Source of the DNA: an uncultured Pirellulales bacterium
Lineage (GTDB): Bacteria > Planctomycetota > Planctomycetia > Pirellulales > Thermoguttaceae
NCBI GenBank assembly: GCA_938015445.1
Contig: CALLPE010000007.1
Location: forward strand, 87,871 to 151,870
Direction: 5' to 3'
Length of the DNA: 64,000 nucleotides
In this document: in pieces, positions 55,113 to 63,794 of the stretch
How positions within the stretch are numbered: the stretch's first letter is position 1
Layout: the number at the start of each line of letters is the position of its first letter
The notes under the pieces: generated by a model
Told to the model about the DNA's origin: nothing
Seen by the model: the letters and a program-made list of their open reading frames with translations, nothing else
Database searches by the model: none
Made by a program: the position numbers and the translations under genes

Positions 55113-56582
55113 TCAGCGGGGGGCCTGTGGTAACAACACCGCTTCGATCAACTGCTGATCTAGCGCCTGATCGTGCTCGTAAACCAGCAGGGCCTTGCCG
55201 TCGGGAGCCGCCGCCAGAGCTGGGTTGGCCACGGCCTGGTCGGCTCTGGCGGTAGATGCCACTACGACCGAGCGCGGCCACAGAAAATCGCCGCCCGCAA
55301 GCCCCGCCTTGTTGGCCGCGATCACGTAAGTGATGGCGTTGGGGTCGGTGCGGGCCTGCCAGCCGAAGTCGGTTGCGGCCAGCAACCCCTCGCCAGCCCA
55401 GGCGATGGCCGGACGCCAGAAACTCAGCGCACCCTTGCCTGGATTGAGGCCCCGGCAGCCCGGAGGCAACAACGTCTTCTCCAAATATTCTACCGGTAAG
55501 TTGTCTTTTTCCTTGCTGTGCGGCTTGGCGAACGAGTCGGTTGTTTGCAACTGTTGATCCAAGCGGACCACTGCCAGCCGGGCGCTGAGGTCCCAGCCCT
55601 CGGCATGGTCGGCCAGCGCGACGGCCCAGCCCTGTGGCGTCTGGCAAACCGATATTGCGCTGTAGGCTCCACCGGTCAGTTGCACCGGTCCGGCGACCAC
55701 TTTTCCGGCGGCAGGGTCGAAAAGTAAAGCCGTCGGCTTGGGCCTGCCGGAGCTGGCAAACGGATACTCCTTTATGTAAGCCACCAGACAGCCGTCGCCG
55801 TGGGCAGCAATCGCCGGCAGATACCGAGATGCCAGGCGGTTCCACCAGTAATCGTGCTCGCCCAGCCACCGCTGGCCGGGCGGACGTAACTTGGCGATCA
55901 AGGCCGGGTCTTCCACATCCAGAGCGATCGGTTCGGTATCGAGCACCTTTCCGGCTGGCGTCACCCGCGCGCAATATATGCCATATACCGGATACTGCCT
56001 GGCGTCCATCCACACCACGACGTAGCTGCCTGCGGCGAAGGCCACAGCAGGGCGAGCCTCGTTATGACTGCCGGCACTGATGGGCAATCCGTCCGGATCG
56101 AGCACTTTGCCCTGCGGACTTACCCGCGCAGCGTACACGTCGTACTGCTTGCCGCTGCGAAAGTCCTGCCAGACGACCAGAAAGTTCGTGCCGTCGAAGG
56201 CCACGGCAGGCCACTCTTGCAGGTCAGCAGCGCCGCACACTAGCACGCCCTGTGGATCGAGCGACTTGCCGGTGGCAGCGTCGATTCGGGCACAGTAGAT
56301 GTTGGCCGCGGGACGATCGGCCTGCCGCGAGCCGTCGCTCCAGGCCACCAGGAACACTCCGGCTCCGTAAGCCACCGCCGGCTGACGTTGCACAACCTGT
56401 CCCTGCCGGAGCGCTTCCGGAGCAACCGCCTGTGGCCAGACCGTCCGAAAAGCTTCGGCCGACTGTTCTGCCGCAGCCGGCGCGGCTGAGGCTTGCCTAC
56501 TCGACCAATCAAGCCACGAGCCAAACAAGGCCACCAAGACCAGCACGACCAGGACCAGCCAGCTATGAACGGATGCTGTCAT
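55113..56582 (-). CDS. Exported beta-propeller-like protein
   Basis: 489 residues. An N-terminal hydrophobic segment (LVLVVLVLVALFGSWLDW, about 9-26) is a signal or anchor. The body repeats a blade motif about every 50 residues: QRQPAVAYGAGVFLVAWSD, EWPAVAFDGTNFLVVWQDFR, EARPAVAFAAGSYVVVWMDAR, YLPAIAAHGDGCLVAYIKE, FWRPAIAWAGEGLLAATDF and ANPALAAAPDGKALLVYEHD, each with a YAARVSPQGKVLDP-like strand after it. That is a six-bladed pattern of unknown binding role. ATG 56582 has AAGGAG 8 nt upstream, only five bases beyond the stop of the preceding gene at 56588, so they are one transcription unit. Likely periplasmic or surface protein. Confidence 0.75.
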   Translation of the reverse strand: MTASVHSWLVLVVLVLVALFGSWLDWSSRQASAAPAAAEQSAEAFRTVWPQAVAPEALRQGQVVQRQPAVAYGAGVFLVAWSDGSRQADRPAANIYCARIDAATGKSLDPQGVLVCGAADLQEWPAVAFDGTNFLVVWQDFRSGKQYDVYAARVSPQGKVLDPDGLPISAGSHNEARPAVAFAAGSYVVVWMDARQYPVYGIYCARVTPAGKVLDTEPIALDVEDPALIAKLRPPGQRWLGEHDYWWNRLASRYLPAIAAHGDGCLVAYIKEYPFASSGRPKPTALLFDPAAGKVVAGPVQLTGGAYSAISVCQTPQGWAVALADHAEGWDLSARLAVVRLDQQLQTTDSFAKPHSKEKDNLPVEYLEKTLLPPGCRGLNPGKGALSFWRPAIAWAGEGLLAATDFGWQARTDPNAITYVIAANKAGLAGGDFLWPRSVVVASTARADQAVANPALAAAPDGKALLVYEHDQALDQQLIEAVLLPQAPR

Positions 56583-56587
56583 CGCGA

Positions 56588-57826
56588 TTACTCCTTGTTC
56601 GGTTCGGTGGTGAAGTAAACTCGCACTACCCAGCCACCCCAGGCGTAAACGCCGGTCTCGGTGTACAGTCGGCCTTTGTGGTCCAGACACAGCGGCGAAT
56701 ACAGCCCCCAGCCGACCTGCTTGGTGGTCTGCTGGAACGTACCGTCTTTTTGCAGATGGGCAGGTTTGCCGTCGGCGATTCGCCGCAGGATCGACTCATC
56801 TCCGCCGCCGGTGAAAATGGCCGCAGCATCGGGCGTGTAAACGGCGAAAACCGTGTGGAATCCGCTTTCCAGCAGGGTGGGGCCGTCCAATCCTTGCACT
56901 GTTTTGTCCACGCCGGCGAACTTCTCCATTTTCAGCGTGTTGACGTTTAGGCGATACATATTCGGGCCGCCGCCGGGCATCCAGTAGAACCAACCGTCGG
57001 GCGTGATGTGGCTGCCGCCGACGTGCCAATCGTGGAGACTCTTGCCCGAAAACTCCTTGGGATACTCGGCCGCTGCCAACACGAGATACCCCAGGCCGTC
57101 GCGCACGCAGTACACGCCCGAGTGCGTGGCGAAGTACACCGCCCCGTCCGGCGCCACAGCAAAGCGCGAGGTACAGCCGACCTTCATTTCGCGTGCTGGG
57201 ATGGGGTTGTCTTTGGTGGGCATTTTAGCGCCGCCGCCGGCCACCGTGGCCACCTGCCATATTCCTTGCCGATCGCGCCAGATACGGCGCAATCGGCCGG
57301 GCAGGCCCTCGCTGACGTAGATGTTTCCCTGAGCGTCGGCCTTGATGTCGGCGTCCTGGTACGAGCCGACGCCGAAGTCGAAGCGTGCCCGATCTGCCGG
57401 CCCGTCACGGTACCCGCGAATGCCGTCGCCGGCCAACAGCCGCATCACGCCCTGTTGGATGCGATAAACCTGGCAGTTTTCGGCGTCGAGCACATAAGCC
57501 ACATCGTCGGGTGTCACGCACATCGACACGTGCCAGCTCTTAGCTGCCTCGGTGGCCGGACCGGCAAGCCCTTCGGGCACTTTGACGCGCAGGAAAGCGA
57601 AGTGCTCGCACCCTGCCACTCGGCCTTCGACAACCGCCGTGAACTGCTCGGCGGCATGCACCATGTTCGGTTGCGCCTTTGGCCACTGAGAACCCCCCAT
57701 CAACCAGCCCAGCACGGCCAGTCCCAGCGCGAAGATTCGCCCGGCCAACACCGGCGCAAAGCGCCTTGCCCTGGCGGACGCTGCCAGAGGCTTGGGCATT
57801 GTGGACATTGGTTTGCGAAATGCCAT
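56588..57826 (-). CDS. Exported NHL/SMP-type propeller protein
   Basis: 412 residues. A leader covers about 20-50 (RIFALGLAVLGWLMGGSQW). Several NHL-like strands are visible: VTPDDVAYVLDAENCQVYRI, ADAQGNIYVSEGLPGRLRRIWRD, VAPDGAVYFATHSGVYCVRDG, LCLDHKGRLYTETGVYAWGGWVVRVYF. The GDGIRGYRDGPADRARFDFGVG segment is typical of propellers that contain a bound ligand loop. Function unknown. ATG 57826 has GGGAGG 7 nt upstream; ATG 57850 would add eight residues. Its stop is 5 bp from the start of the next gene, so the pair is probably cotranscribed and might form a complex. Confidence 0.75.
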   Translation of the reverse strand: MAFRKPMSTMPKPLAASARARRFAPVLAGRIFALGLAVLGWLMGGSQWPKAQPNMVHAAEQFTAVVEGRVAGCEHFAFLRVKVPEGLAGPATEAAKSWHVSMCVTPDDVAYVLDAENCQVYRIQQGVMRLLAGDGIRGYRDGPADRARFDFGVGSYQDADIKADAQGNIYVSEGLPGRLRRIWRDRQGIWQVATVAGGGAKMPTKDNPIPAREMKVGCTSRFAVAPDGAVYFATHSGVYCVRDGLGYLVLAAAEYPKEFSGKSLHDWHVGGSHITPDGWFYWMPGGGPNMYRLNVNTLKMEKFAGVDKTVQGLDGPTLLESGFHTVFAVYTPDAAAIFTGGGDESILRRIADGKPAHLQKDGTFQQTTKQVGWGLYSPLCLDHKGRLYTETGVYAWGGWVVRVYFTTEPNKE

Positions 57827-58345
57827 GAGGAAACCTCCCACTGTATGCACTACGACGGCAACCCAAGGCTATACACGACGCTCATTATAGTGCCGACGCT
57901 TTGTAGTCTCGACGTTACAAAATCTCGACGCTGCCGTCTCGATTTTACAGAATCTCGACGTCGCCATCTCCCGACTGCATCGTCTTCCCGATAGACAGTC
58001 TTCCCGCTGGATAGTCTACCCGGTAGAAAGTCTTTCCGCCGCGGGCGCTAAAGCCTGGCGCGGTTTGCGATTGTCGGTTTCCGGCGCGCGACGTACAATC
58101 GTTGATTGGTTTGATGTTGTTTCGTTGATTGCTTGTGTTGACAGCGTTCGCCCAAGGCGCTAGCTGCGGCGTGTAGGCGTCTGGAATAATCGGCCACCGG
58201 TAGCGACTTCGATACGCTGTGCGGCAAATCGACTAGCACCAGTGCCTGGCAAGCAGCACCGGGGTGTGCGTTGTGGCGTGGTGGGCTTGTGCAAATCGCG
58301 GTGAGTAAACGCGGCGAGTAAAGTTTCAGGCGGTCGCTTCGGTAA
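57827..58345. repeat. Intergenic region with adjoining 30-bp and 16-bp tandem arrays
   Basis: Two 30-bp units (57906-57935 and 57936-57965) share GTCTCGA, TTACA and AATCTCGACG. Next to them are 16-bp units at 57982, 57998, 58014 and 58030 beginning GTCT(T/A)(C/T)CCG. Further right, TTGACA at 58138-58143 is followed 17 bp later by a weak TAGCTG and could be part of the dxr promoter. No gene is supported. Confidence 0.7.
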
Positions 58346-59518
58346 ATGAACTGTTCGGTTCGCAACGTGGCGGTGCTTGGTTCGACCGGGAGCATCGGCC
58401 GAAGCACTTTGGAGGTGATAGCTGCTTCGGGGGGCAGGTTGCGCGCCTTTGCGCTGGCGGCCCGGAGCAACTGTCGCCTGCTGGTCGAGCAGGCGCGCCA
58501 CTTCCAACCGGCTTGCATCGTGGCTGCCGATCCGCAAGCTGCCGCCGCCTACGATTGGTCGTCCCTGCCGCCTTGCACTCGCCTGCTGGTTGGTCCGGAT
58601 GCCGTAGCCGCAGTAGCAGCCGATCCGGAAGTGGATATCGTCGTTTCGGCGATTGTGGGCAGTGCGGGATTGCGGGGGACGTGGGCGGCGCTAGAGGCCG
58701 GCAAGACCGTGGCCTTGGCCAACAAGGAAAGCCTGGTGGTCGCCGGCCCGCTGGTCACCCGCCTGGCCGCGCAGCGCAATGCCCGGCTGTTACCGGTCGA
58801 TAGCGAACACAGCGCGGTGTTCCAGGCGATGCAGGCCGGCCGACGCGAAGAGGTGCGGCGGATAGTGCTGACGGCCAGCGGCGGCCCGTTCCGCAATTAT
58901 CCCCGCGAGCGACTGGCCGAGGTGACGGCGGCCGAGGCCTTGGAGCATCCCACCTGGAATATGGGGCCGAAAGTGACGATCGACTCGGCTACGCTGATGA
59001 ACAAGGCGCTAGAGATCATCGAAGCCCGTTGGCTGTTCGACCTTGCGCCCGAGCAAATCGCCGTAGTGATTCATCCGCAATCTATAGTTCATTCGATGGT
59101 AGAGTTTTGCGACGGCTCGGTGATCGCGCAGCTTAGTCCGCCCGACATGCGGCTCCCGATTCAGTACGCCCTGTCTTGGCCGGCGCGGCGCGAGGCGGTG
59201 GCACCGCGGTTGGATTGGGCACGGGCCATGGAGCTGAGCTTTGAACCGCCCGACCTGGAGCGTTTCGCCGCCTTGCGGCTCGGGCAGGAGGTGGCCCGCA
59301 GCGGCGGCACCGCCGGGGCAGTGCTTAACGGTGCCAACGAGGCGGCGGTGGCGGCTTTTTTGGAGGGCAAGCTGGGCTTCGACCAGATCGTACCGATTTG
59401 CCGCCGGGTGCTGGAAAGCCACGACTTCGACCCTCAGCCGACTTTACAACAAGTGCTCGCCCTGGACCGCTGGGCGCGCCAGGAGGTATCGCGTTGGATA
59501 TCTTGCTGTTTGCGATAG
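58346..59518 (+). CDS. dxr: 1-deoxy-D-xylulose 5-phosphate reductoisomerase
   Basis: Second step of the MEP isoprenoid pathway: DXP to MEP with NADPH and a divalent metal, in the cytoplasm. 390 residues, normal length. NADPH loop LGSTGSIGRSTLEVI (11-25), ANKESLV, metal-binding VDSEHSAVFQ, catalytic-loop ASGGPF, NMGPKVTIDSATLMNKALEIIEA and HPQSIVHSMVEF are all present. ATG 58346 has no good ribosome site, although the family begins within a few residues. rseP starts 25 bp before the dxr stop in another frame, so the two are coupled, a neighbour order seen in many bacteria. Confidence 0.97.
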   Translation: MNCSVRNVAVLGSTGSIGRSTLEVIAASGGRLRAFALAARSNCRLLVEQARHFQPACIVAADPQAAAAYDWSSLPPCTRLLVGPDAVAAVAADPEVDIVVSAIVGSAGLRGTWAALEAGKTVALANKESLVVAGPLVTRLAAQRNARLLPVDSEHSAVFQAMQAGRREEVRRIVLTASGGPFRNYPRERLAEVTAAEALEHPTWNMGPKVTIDSATLMNKALEIIEARWLFDLAPEQIAVVIHPQSIVHSMVEFCDGSVIAQLSPPDMRLPIQYALSWPARREAVAPRLDWARAMELSFEPPDLERFAALRLGQEVARSGGTAGAVLNGANEAAVAAFLEGKLGFDQIVPICRRVLESHDFDPQPTLQQVLALDRWARQEVSRWISCCLR

Positions 59519-61710
59519 TGGACTTCACGCTGCTGTGGGTCATCGTGGCCGTGGCTGTGGCCCTGGGGGCAGTGATCTTCGTCCACGAGTTGGGACACTT
59601 CGTAGTGGCCAAACTCTGCGGGGTGAAAGTCGAAAAGTTTTACCTGGGCTTCGACATCTACGGCTTGAAGCTGCTGAAGTTCCGCCGGGGCGAGACCGAA
59701 TACGGTATCGGCGTTCTTCCGCTGGGTGGATACGTGAAAATGCTCGGCCAGGAGGACAATCCGGCCAAGCTTCGGGCGGAAATGGAAAGGGCCAAGCAAC
59801 AACCGACTGCCCACCCCGCAGAAACCCAGCCCATTTCCGCCACGCACTCCGCCGAACTTTTCCCGTCAGACGTAGCTGCGCAAGCTGCGGCGCCGGGCGG
59901 TCAGTCGACGACGCCAGCGAAGCAGCCACCAGCTCCGGCAGAGCAGTCGACGGTGCCAACAGAGCAGCCACCAGCTCCGGCAGAGCAAACCAACTCCAGC
60001 GCGGCCGAGGCAGCCGAAGCCGTCCACGCCGCCCAGGCGCTATTCGATCCGCGCAGCTACTTGGCCAAGAGCGTACCGCAGCGGATGGCGATCATTAGCG
60101 CCGGCGTGGTGATGAACGTGATCTTCGCGTTCTTCTGCGCGGTGGCCGCGTACAGCTTCGGCGTCAAGCAACTCCAACCAGTCGTCGGTCAGGTAATCGC
60201 CGGCAGTCCGGCATGGAAGGTAGGCTTTCGCGTGGGCGACCGCGTCGAGCAGATCGGCAACAAACCCGCCGAACGCTTCCAGGACCTATACGCTAACATC
60301 TCCATGGGCGACGACCTGCATGAAGGCATACCGATCGTAGTGCGACGCGCGGGCCTGAACGAGCCGCTACTGCTGCGCCCGGTGCCGGTCTCCGACGGTC
60401 TGAAGCCCACCATTGGCGTGGTTCCGCCGTATTCTACTGCGTTGTCCGACGATGTGCCTCCGGCCGTTGTGGGCAGTGCCGCGGCAGCAGCCCAGCCGCC
60501 GTTGGAACCGGGCGATCAGCTCCAGATGATCGACGATCAGCCGATCGAGGATTATGGGCAGCTTCATCAGTATCTGGCAGCCAACCCAGACCGGCCCATA
60601 CGGTTGACGGTGCGACGCGGCGGCAGCTCGGGCGAGTTGGTAGAGACGGTCGTACAGCCCAATCCCATGCGGCACCTGGGCGTGGCCATGAAGATGGGGC
60701 CGGTCTGCGCCATTCAGCACGGGTCGCCGGCGGAAGGGCGTCTGCGGGAAGGCGATGTTATCCTGGCTGTGGATGACGCGCGGGTTGACGACCCGATGCG
60801 GCTTTCCGAGCGGCTGCGCCGTCGCACAGGCCACAACATCGCTATTACCGTGCTGCGAGAGGGAAAGCAACTTCGGCTGGAAGGCATCGCCGTGCGAAAG
60901 GCGGATCGGTACGACCAATCGGCGATCGCTGACTCTCCGGTCGCCGTGCCCGAACTCGGCGTTGCTTACTACGTGCTCAACGAAGTGGCCGAAGTGTTGC
61001 CCGCTTCGCCCGCAGCCGCAGCCGGCGTTTCGCCCGGGCAGGTGGTCCAACGGGCGGTCGTGCGGCTTCCCGCGCAGACGAACGACAAACGGGCCGATAA
61101 CAAAGAAGTCACCGTCAACTTCAGCGAGAAACGGCGCAATTGGCCGCTGCTGTACAACCTGCTGCAAAACGTCAGCCCCGATAGCACCGTGGCTATCACC
61201 TTCGCCGACGGACGCACGGTCGAGCTGCCCATCCTGTTGGACCCCCAATGGCCCAATCCCGACCGCGGACTGCTGTTCCAGCAGCAGCACTTCGTGCAAA
61301 AGGCCGACTCGCTGGGTTCTGCGCTGCGGCTGGGTTTGCGCGAAACGGCCGACTCGCTTACCATGGTCGTCAGATTCTTGAGGAAGATCGGCACACAAGT
61401 ATCGCCGCGACTGATGGGCGGGCCGATCACCATTGCCACCGCCGCCGGACGGTACGCCTATCAGGGAATACCGGAACTGCTGGTCTTTCTGACGATGCTC
61501 AGCGCCAACCTGGCCGTGCTGAACTTCCTGCCCATTCCGCTGCTGGACGGCGGACACATGGTTTTCCTGCTCTGGGAGGGCATCCGCGGCAAACCAGCCG
61601 ACGAGCGCGTGCAATTGGTCCTCACTTATATAGGACTGGCGCTGATTCTGGCGCTGCTGTTGTGGGTGCTGGCGCTAGATACGACGCTGATACCCCGCTA
61701 CCAGGACTAG
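59494..61710 (+). CDS. rseP: Site-2 intramembrane metalloprotease RseP
   Basis: 738 residues. Zinc motif HELGH (31-35) lies in the first membrane segment; the second ligand is in PIPLLDGGHM near the C-terminus. Between are PDZ domains (about 215-300, GSPAWKVGFRVGDRVEQIG; about 345-430; and 430-510, GSPAEGRLREGDVILAVDDA). Residues about 101-175 form a Pro/Ala/Gln/Thr-rich linker with repeats of PAPAEQ, not in typical RseP. RseP cuts anti-sigma factors and signal-peptide remnants in the inner membrane. The start is TTG 59494, with AGGAGG 7 nt upstream; it overlaps dxr by 25 bp. Any ATG in frame lies after the HELGH motif, and the earlier open frame is antisense-like. Confidence 0.92.
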   Translation: MDILLFAIVDFTLLWVIVAVAVALGAVIFVHELGHFVVAKLCGVKVEKFYLGFDIYGLKLLKFRRGETEYGIGVLPLGGYVKMLGQEDNPAKLRAEMERAKQQPTAHPAETQPISATHSAELFPSDVAAQAAAPGGQSTTPAKQPPAPAEQSTVPTEQPPAPAEQTNSSAAEAAEAVHAAQALFDPRSYLAKSVPQRMAIISAGVVMNVIFAFFCAVAAYSFGVKQLQPVVGQVIAGSPAWKVGFRVGDRVEQIGNKPAERFQDLYANISMGDDLHEGIPIVVRRAGLNEPLLLRPVPVSDGLKPTIGVVPPYSTALSDDVPPAVVGSAAAAAQPPLEPGDQLQMIDDQPIEDYGQLHQYLAANPDRPIRLTVRRGGSSGELVETVVQPNPMRHLGVAMKMGPVCAIQHGSPAEGRLREGDVILAVDDARVDDPMRLSERLRRRTGHNIAITVLREGKQLRLEGIAVRKADRYDQSAIADSPVAVPELGVAYYVLNEVAEVLPASPAAAAGVSPGQVVQRAVVRLPAQTNDKRADNKEVTVNFSEKRRNWPLLYNLLQNVSPDSTVAITFADGRTVELPILLDPQWPNPDRGLLFQQQHFVQKADSLGSALRLGLRETADSLTMVVRFLRKIGTQVSPRLMGGPITIATAAGRYAYQGIPELLVFLTMLSANLAVLNFLPIPLLDGGHMVFLLWEGIRGKPADERVQLVLTYIGLALILALLLWVLALDTTLIPRYQD

Positions 61711-61867
61711 CACACGCCGCGCTTACCAGTGGCGACGCGCTGGTGTTCCACACCAAGATGGTTTCACCGCCCGGCTGGTGTTCAACGGCCAGCGGCTCCG
61801 CAACGCCCACCGCGTACGCCGGCCGGGATGGACAGGTCGCGGGCGCTTTCGGACGGGCCTGTGCCTG

Positions 61868-63331
61868 TTACAGCGGCAGCTTCCAGGGCGGGCGCATCGG
61901 TTGGGCCAACATGCGGTTGGCTTGCTCGTCGTCGACGAATCGTTCCTGCTGCGGGTCCCACTTCAGCTTGCGGCCCAGGCGCACCGCGATGTCGGCCACG
62001 TTGCCCAGTATCGTGGCGCGGTGGCCCGATTCCACCGGCGAGACCGGCTGGCGCCGCTGGCGGACGGCTTCTAGAAAGTCGGCGTAATGGTTGTTGCTGA
62101 TAGTGATGCCGGCCCGATCGGGGTCGATTCGCTCGGCCAGCAGCGAAGGCGGGTCGGCGGAAATCGCCCCGCGCGTCACGTGCACCCAGCCCCTTTCGCC
62201 GATGAACCGGCAACCGATGGCGTGATGAAGTTTCGCATCCACTGCATCCAAGATCTGCAACGCTTCCTCGGTCAGCCCTTGCCCTTTTTGCCAGTTGAAA
62301 GGCCCACGGTCGCTGGTGAAGCTCATCGTCAGGCCGCTGGGATAGACGAACTCGGTACGCCAGGTGACTAGCGTGTCGCACATGCCTTGCGTGGGCAGAA
62401 ATCCCACCCCGTGGACCTCGAAGGGAGCTTCGACCACCTCCGGGCATCCCCAGGCGGCAATATCCAGATGATGGATACCCCAGTTGCAGATCATCCCCAC
62501 GCAATAATCGTAAATCCAATACATGCCCAGCCACTCGCAGCGGCGATTGTCGAACGGGTGCAGCGGTGCCGGCCCGCTCCACATGTCGTAATCAAAGCCT
62601 TCGGGCACTGGGGCGGGCGGCTGCTTGGGGATGTCGCCGCCGGCGGGAACAGCCACTTCAATGCGATGAATGCGTCCCAGGTATCCGCCGCGGGCCAACT
62701 GGCACGCCTGGCGGAACCGGGCATCGCTGCGCTGCTGCGTGCCGGTCTGGAATACCCGCGCGTGCCGCACCGCCGCGTTACGGATGGCGATGCTCTCGGC
62801 GATGGTCCGGCCCAACGGCTTCTCGCAGTAAAGGTCTTTGCCGCTTTTCAGCGCCTCGGTGGCGTGAATGCCGTGCCAGTGGTCGGGCGAGGTGATCAGC
62901 ACGGCGTCGATGTCCGTTCGGGCGAGCATTTCGCGGAAGTCGGCGTAAGTCTGGCACCCGTGATAAGCGCCTCGGCCTGCCGCCTGGGCATAGTGCCGTT
63001 CGACTCGCTGTTGGGTGGAAAGCAAACGTGGGCGGCGGCAGTCGCACAGGGCTACGACTTGTGCTTGCGGAAAATGCAGCAGTCCGGAAAGGTTCTCGTT
63101 GCCGCGCACCCCGACGCCGATAACCCCGATGGTCACCCGCTCGCTGGCCGGCACAGCGTTTTGCAACCCCAGCGCCATGTCTGGAACAAACTGCGGTGCG
63201 GCAGCAGCGGCCGCCATCGCCCCCAAGAATCTCCGCCGCGAATGTGCGCGGCCGGAGTGCCTCTGGCCGCAGCCGAGGTGCGAAGTGCATGCACCGGCTA
63301 TTACGTCCGCCTTGCCGTTTGTCGCCGCCAT
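61868..63331 (-). CDS. TAT-exported Gfo/Idh/MocA oxidoreductase (second exported copy)
   Basis: 487 residues. The N-terminal SRRRFLGAMAAAAAAPQFVP (31-50) is a twin-arginine signal after an unusually long 30-residue n-region. The Rossmann part VTIGVIGVGVRGNENLSGLLHF, ITSPDHWHGIHATEALKSGKDLYCEKPLGRT (EKP motif) and the C-terminal WNWGIHHLDIAAWG-type segment (ICNWGIHHLDIAAWG) match the planctomycete exported branch. It probably works in the periplasm with bound NAD(P). ATG 63331 is chosen because GGGAG lies 9 nt upstream and this leader is repeated once (34 bp) upstream; the frame extends to 63517 but without support. It converges on rseP. Confidence 0.9.
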   Translation of the reverse strand: MAATNGKADVIAGACTSHLGCGQRHSGRAHSRRRFLGAMAAAAAAPQFVPDMALGLQNAVPASERVTIGVIGVGVRGNENLSGLLHFPQAQVVALCDCRRPRLLSTQQRVERHYAQAAGRGAYHGCQTYADFREMLARTDIDAVLITSPDHWHGIHATEALKSGKDLYCEKPLGRTIAESIAIRNAAVRHARVFQTGTQQRSDARFRQACQLARGGYLGRIHRIEVAVPAGGDIPKQPPAPVPEGFDYDMWSGPAPLHPFDNRRCEWLGMYWIYDYCVGMICNWGIHHLDIAAWGCPEVVEAPFEVHGVGFLPTQGMCDTLVTWRTEFVYPSGLTMSFTSDRGPFNWQKGQGLTEEALQILDAVDAKLHHAIGCRFIGERGWVHVTRGAISADPPSLLAERIDPDRAGITISNNHYADFLEAVRQRRQPVSPVESGHRATILGNVADIAVRLGRKLKWDPQQERFVDDEQANRMLAQPMRPPWKLPL

Positions 63332-63395
63332 GTCGGTGTTCTCCCGTTTTGACCATTTCCCGCGTTTGTGTGTTCTCCCGTACTCGCCATTTCCC
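63328..63395 (-). repeat. 34-bp tandem duplication covering a ribosome-binding site
   Basis: Two copies with a 34-bp step share GGGAAATGG and CGGGAGAACAC. The proximal copy carries the ribosome site and start of the oxidoreductase gene; the distal copy carries a second CGGGAGAAC ribosome-like site without a useful ATG behind it. Confidence 0.75.
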
Positions 63396-63794
63396 AATAG
63401 CTGCACGTATTCCCTTTTTACCCGCTTCCCAACATCGTCCGGTAGGCAGTAACGCTCAGCAGTCGGCCGGGGAGCGGCATTTCCCTGCGGTAATGAGTGA
63501 GTGAAGTTCCCGGTCAATAACTGACCAATTCTCCGCCGGCGATGAACAACTGTGTCCCGGGGCTAATGTCTGAACGCAGGCTGCGCCCACAACCCAACAG
63601 CGAACAACCACTGCACAGCACGCGCGCACGTCGGGCAGATGCTACATCCTAAAACTATAAACGGAGCAGGGAGCAAAACAATGCGGCTACGACACTCGTG
63701 CCCCTCTGATGGTCACTCGCTTGTAAATCGTCGGCCGCAGCGCTTTTTTTCAACCCGCGCACTTTTTCAGCGTGGTCGAGCGCTATTGCGATTT
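63396..63794. other. Intergenic gap before the repeat protein
   Basis: About 400 bp with no supported gene. The right end (63660-63790) is AT-richer. I see no promoter pair and no terminator hairpin that I can defend. Confidence 0.4.

Noticed and set aside
54897..55158. Small ORFs on both strands across the 24-bp array
   Set aside because: No ribosome site and openness explained by the repeat unit lacking stops; kept as a repeat only.
42974..58045. CRISPR array interpretation of the short repeats
   Set aside because: Units are contiguous or degenerate, without spacers of constant length, and no cas gene is present.
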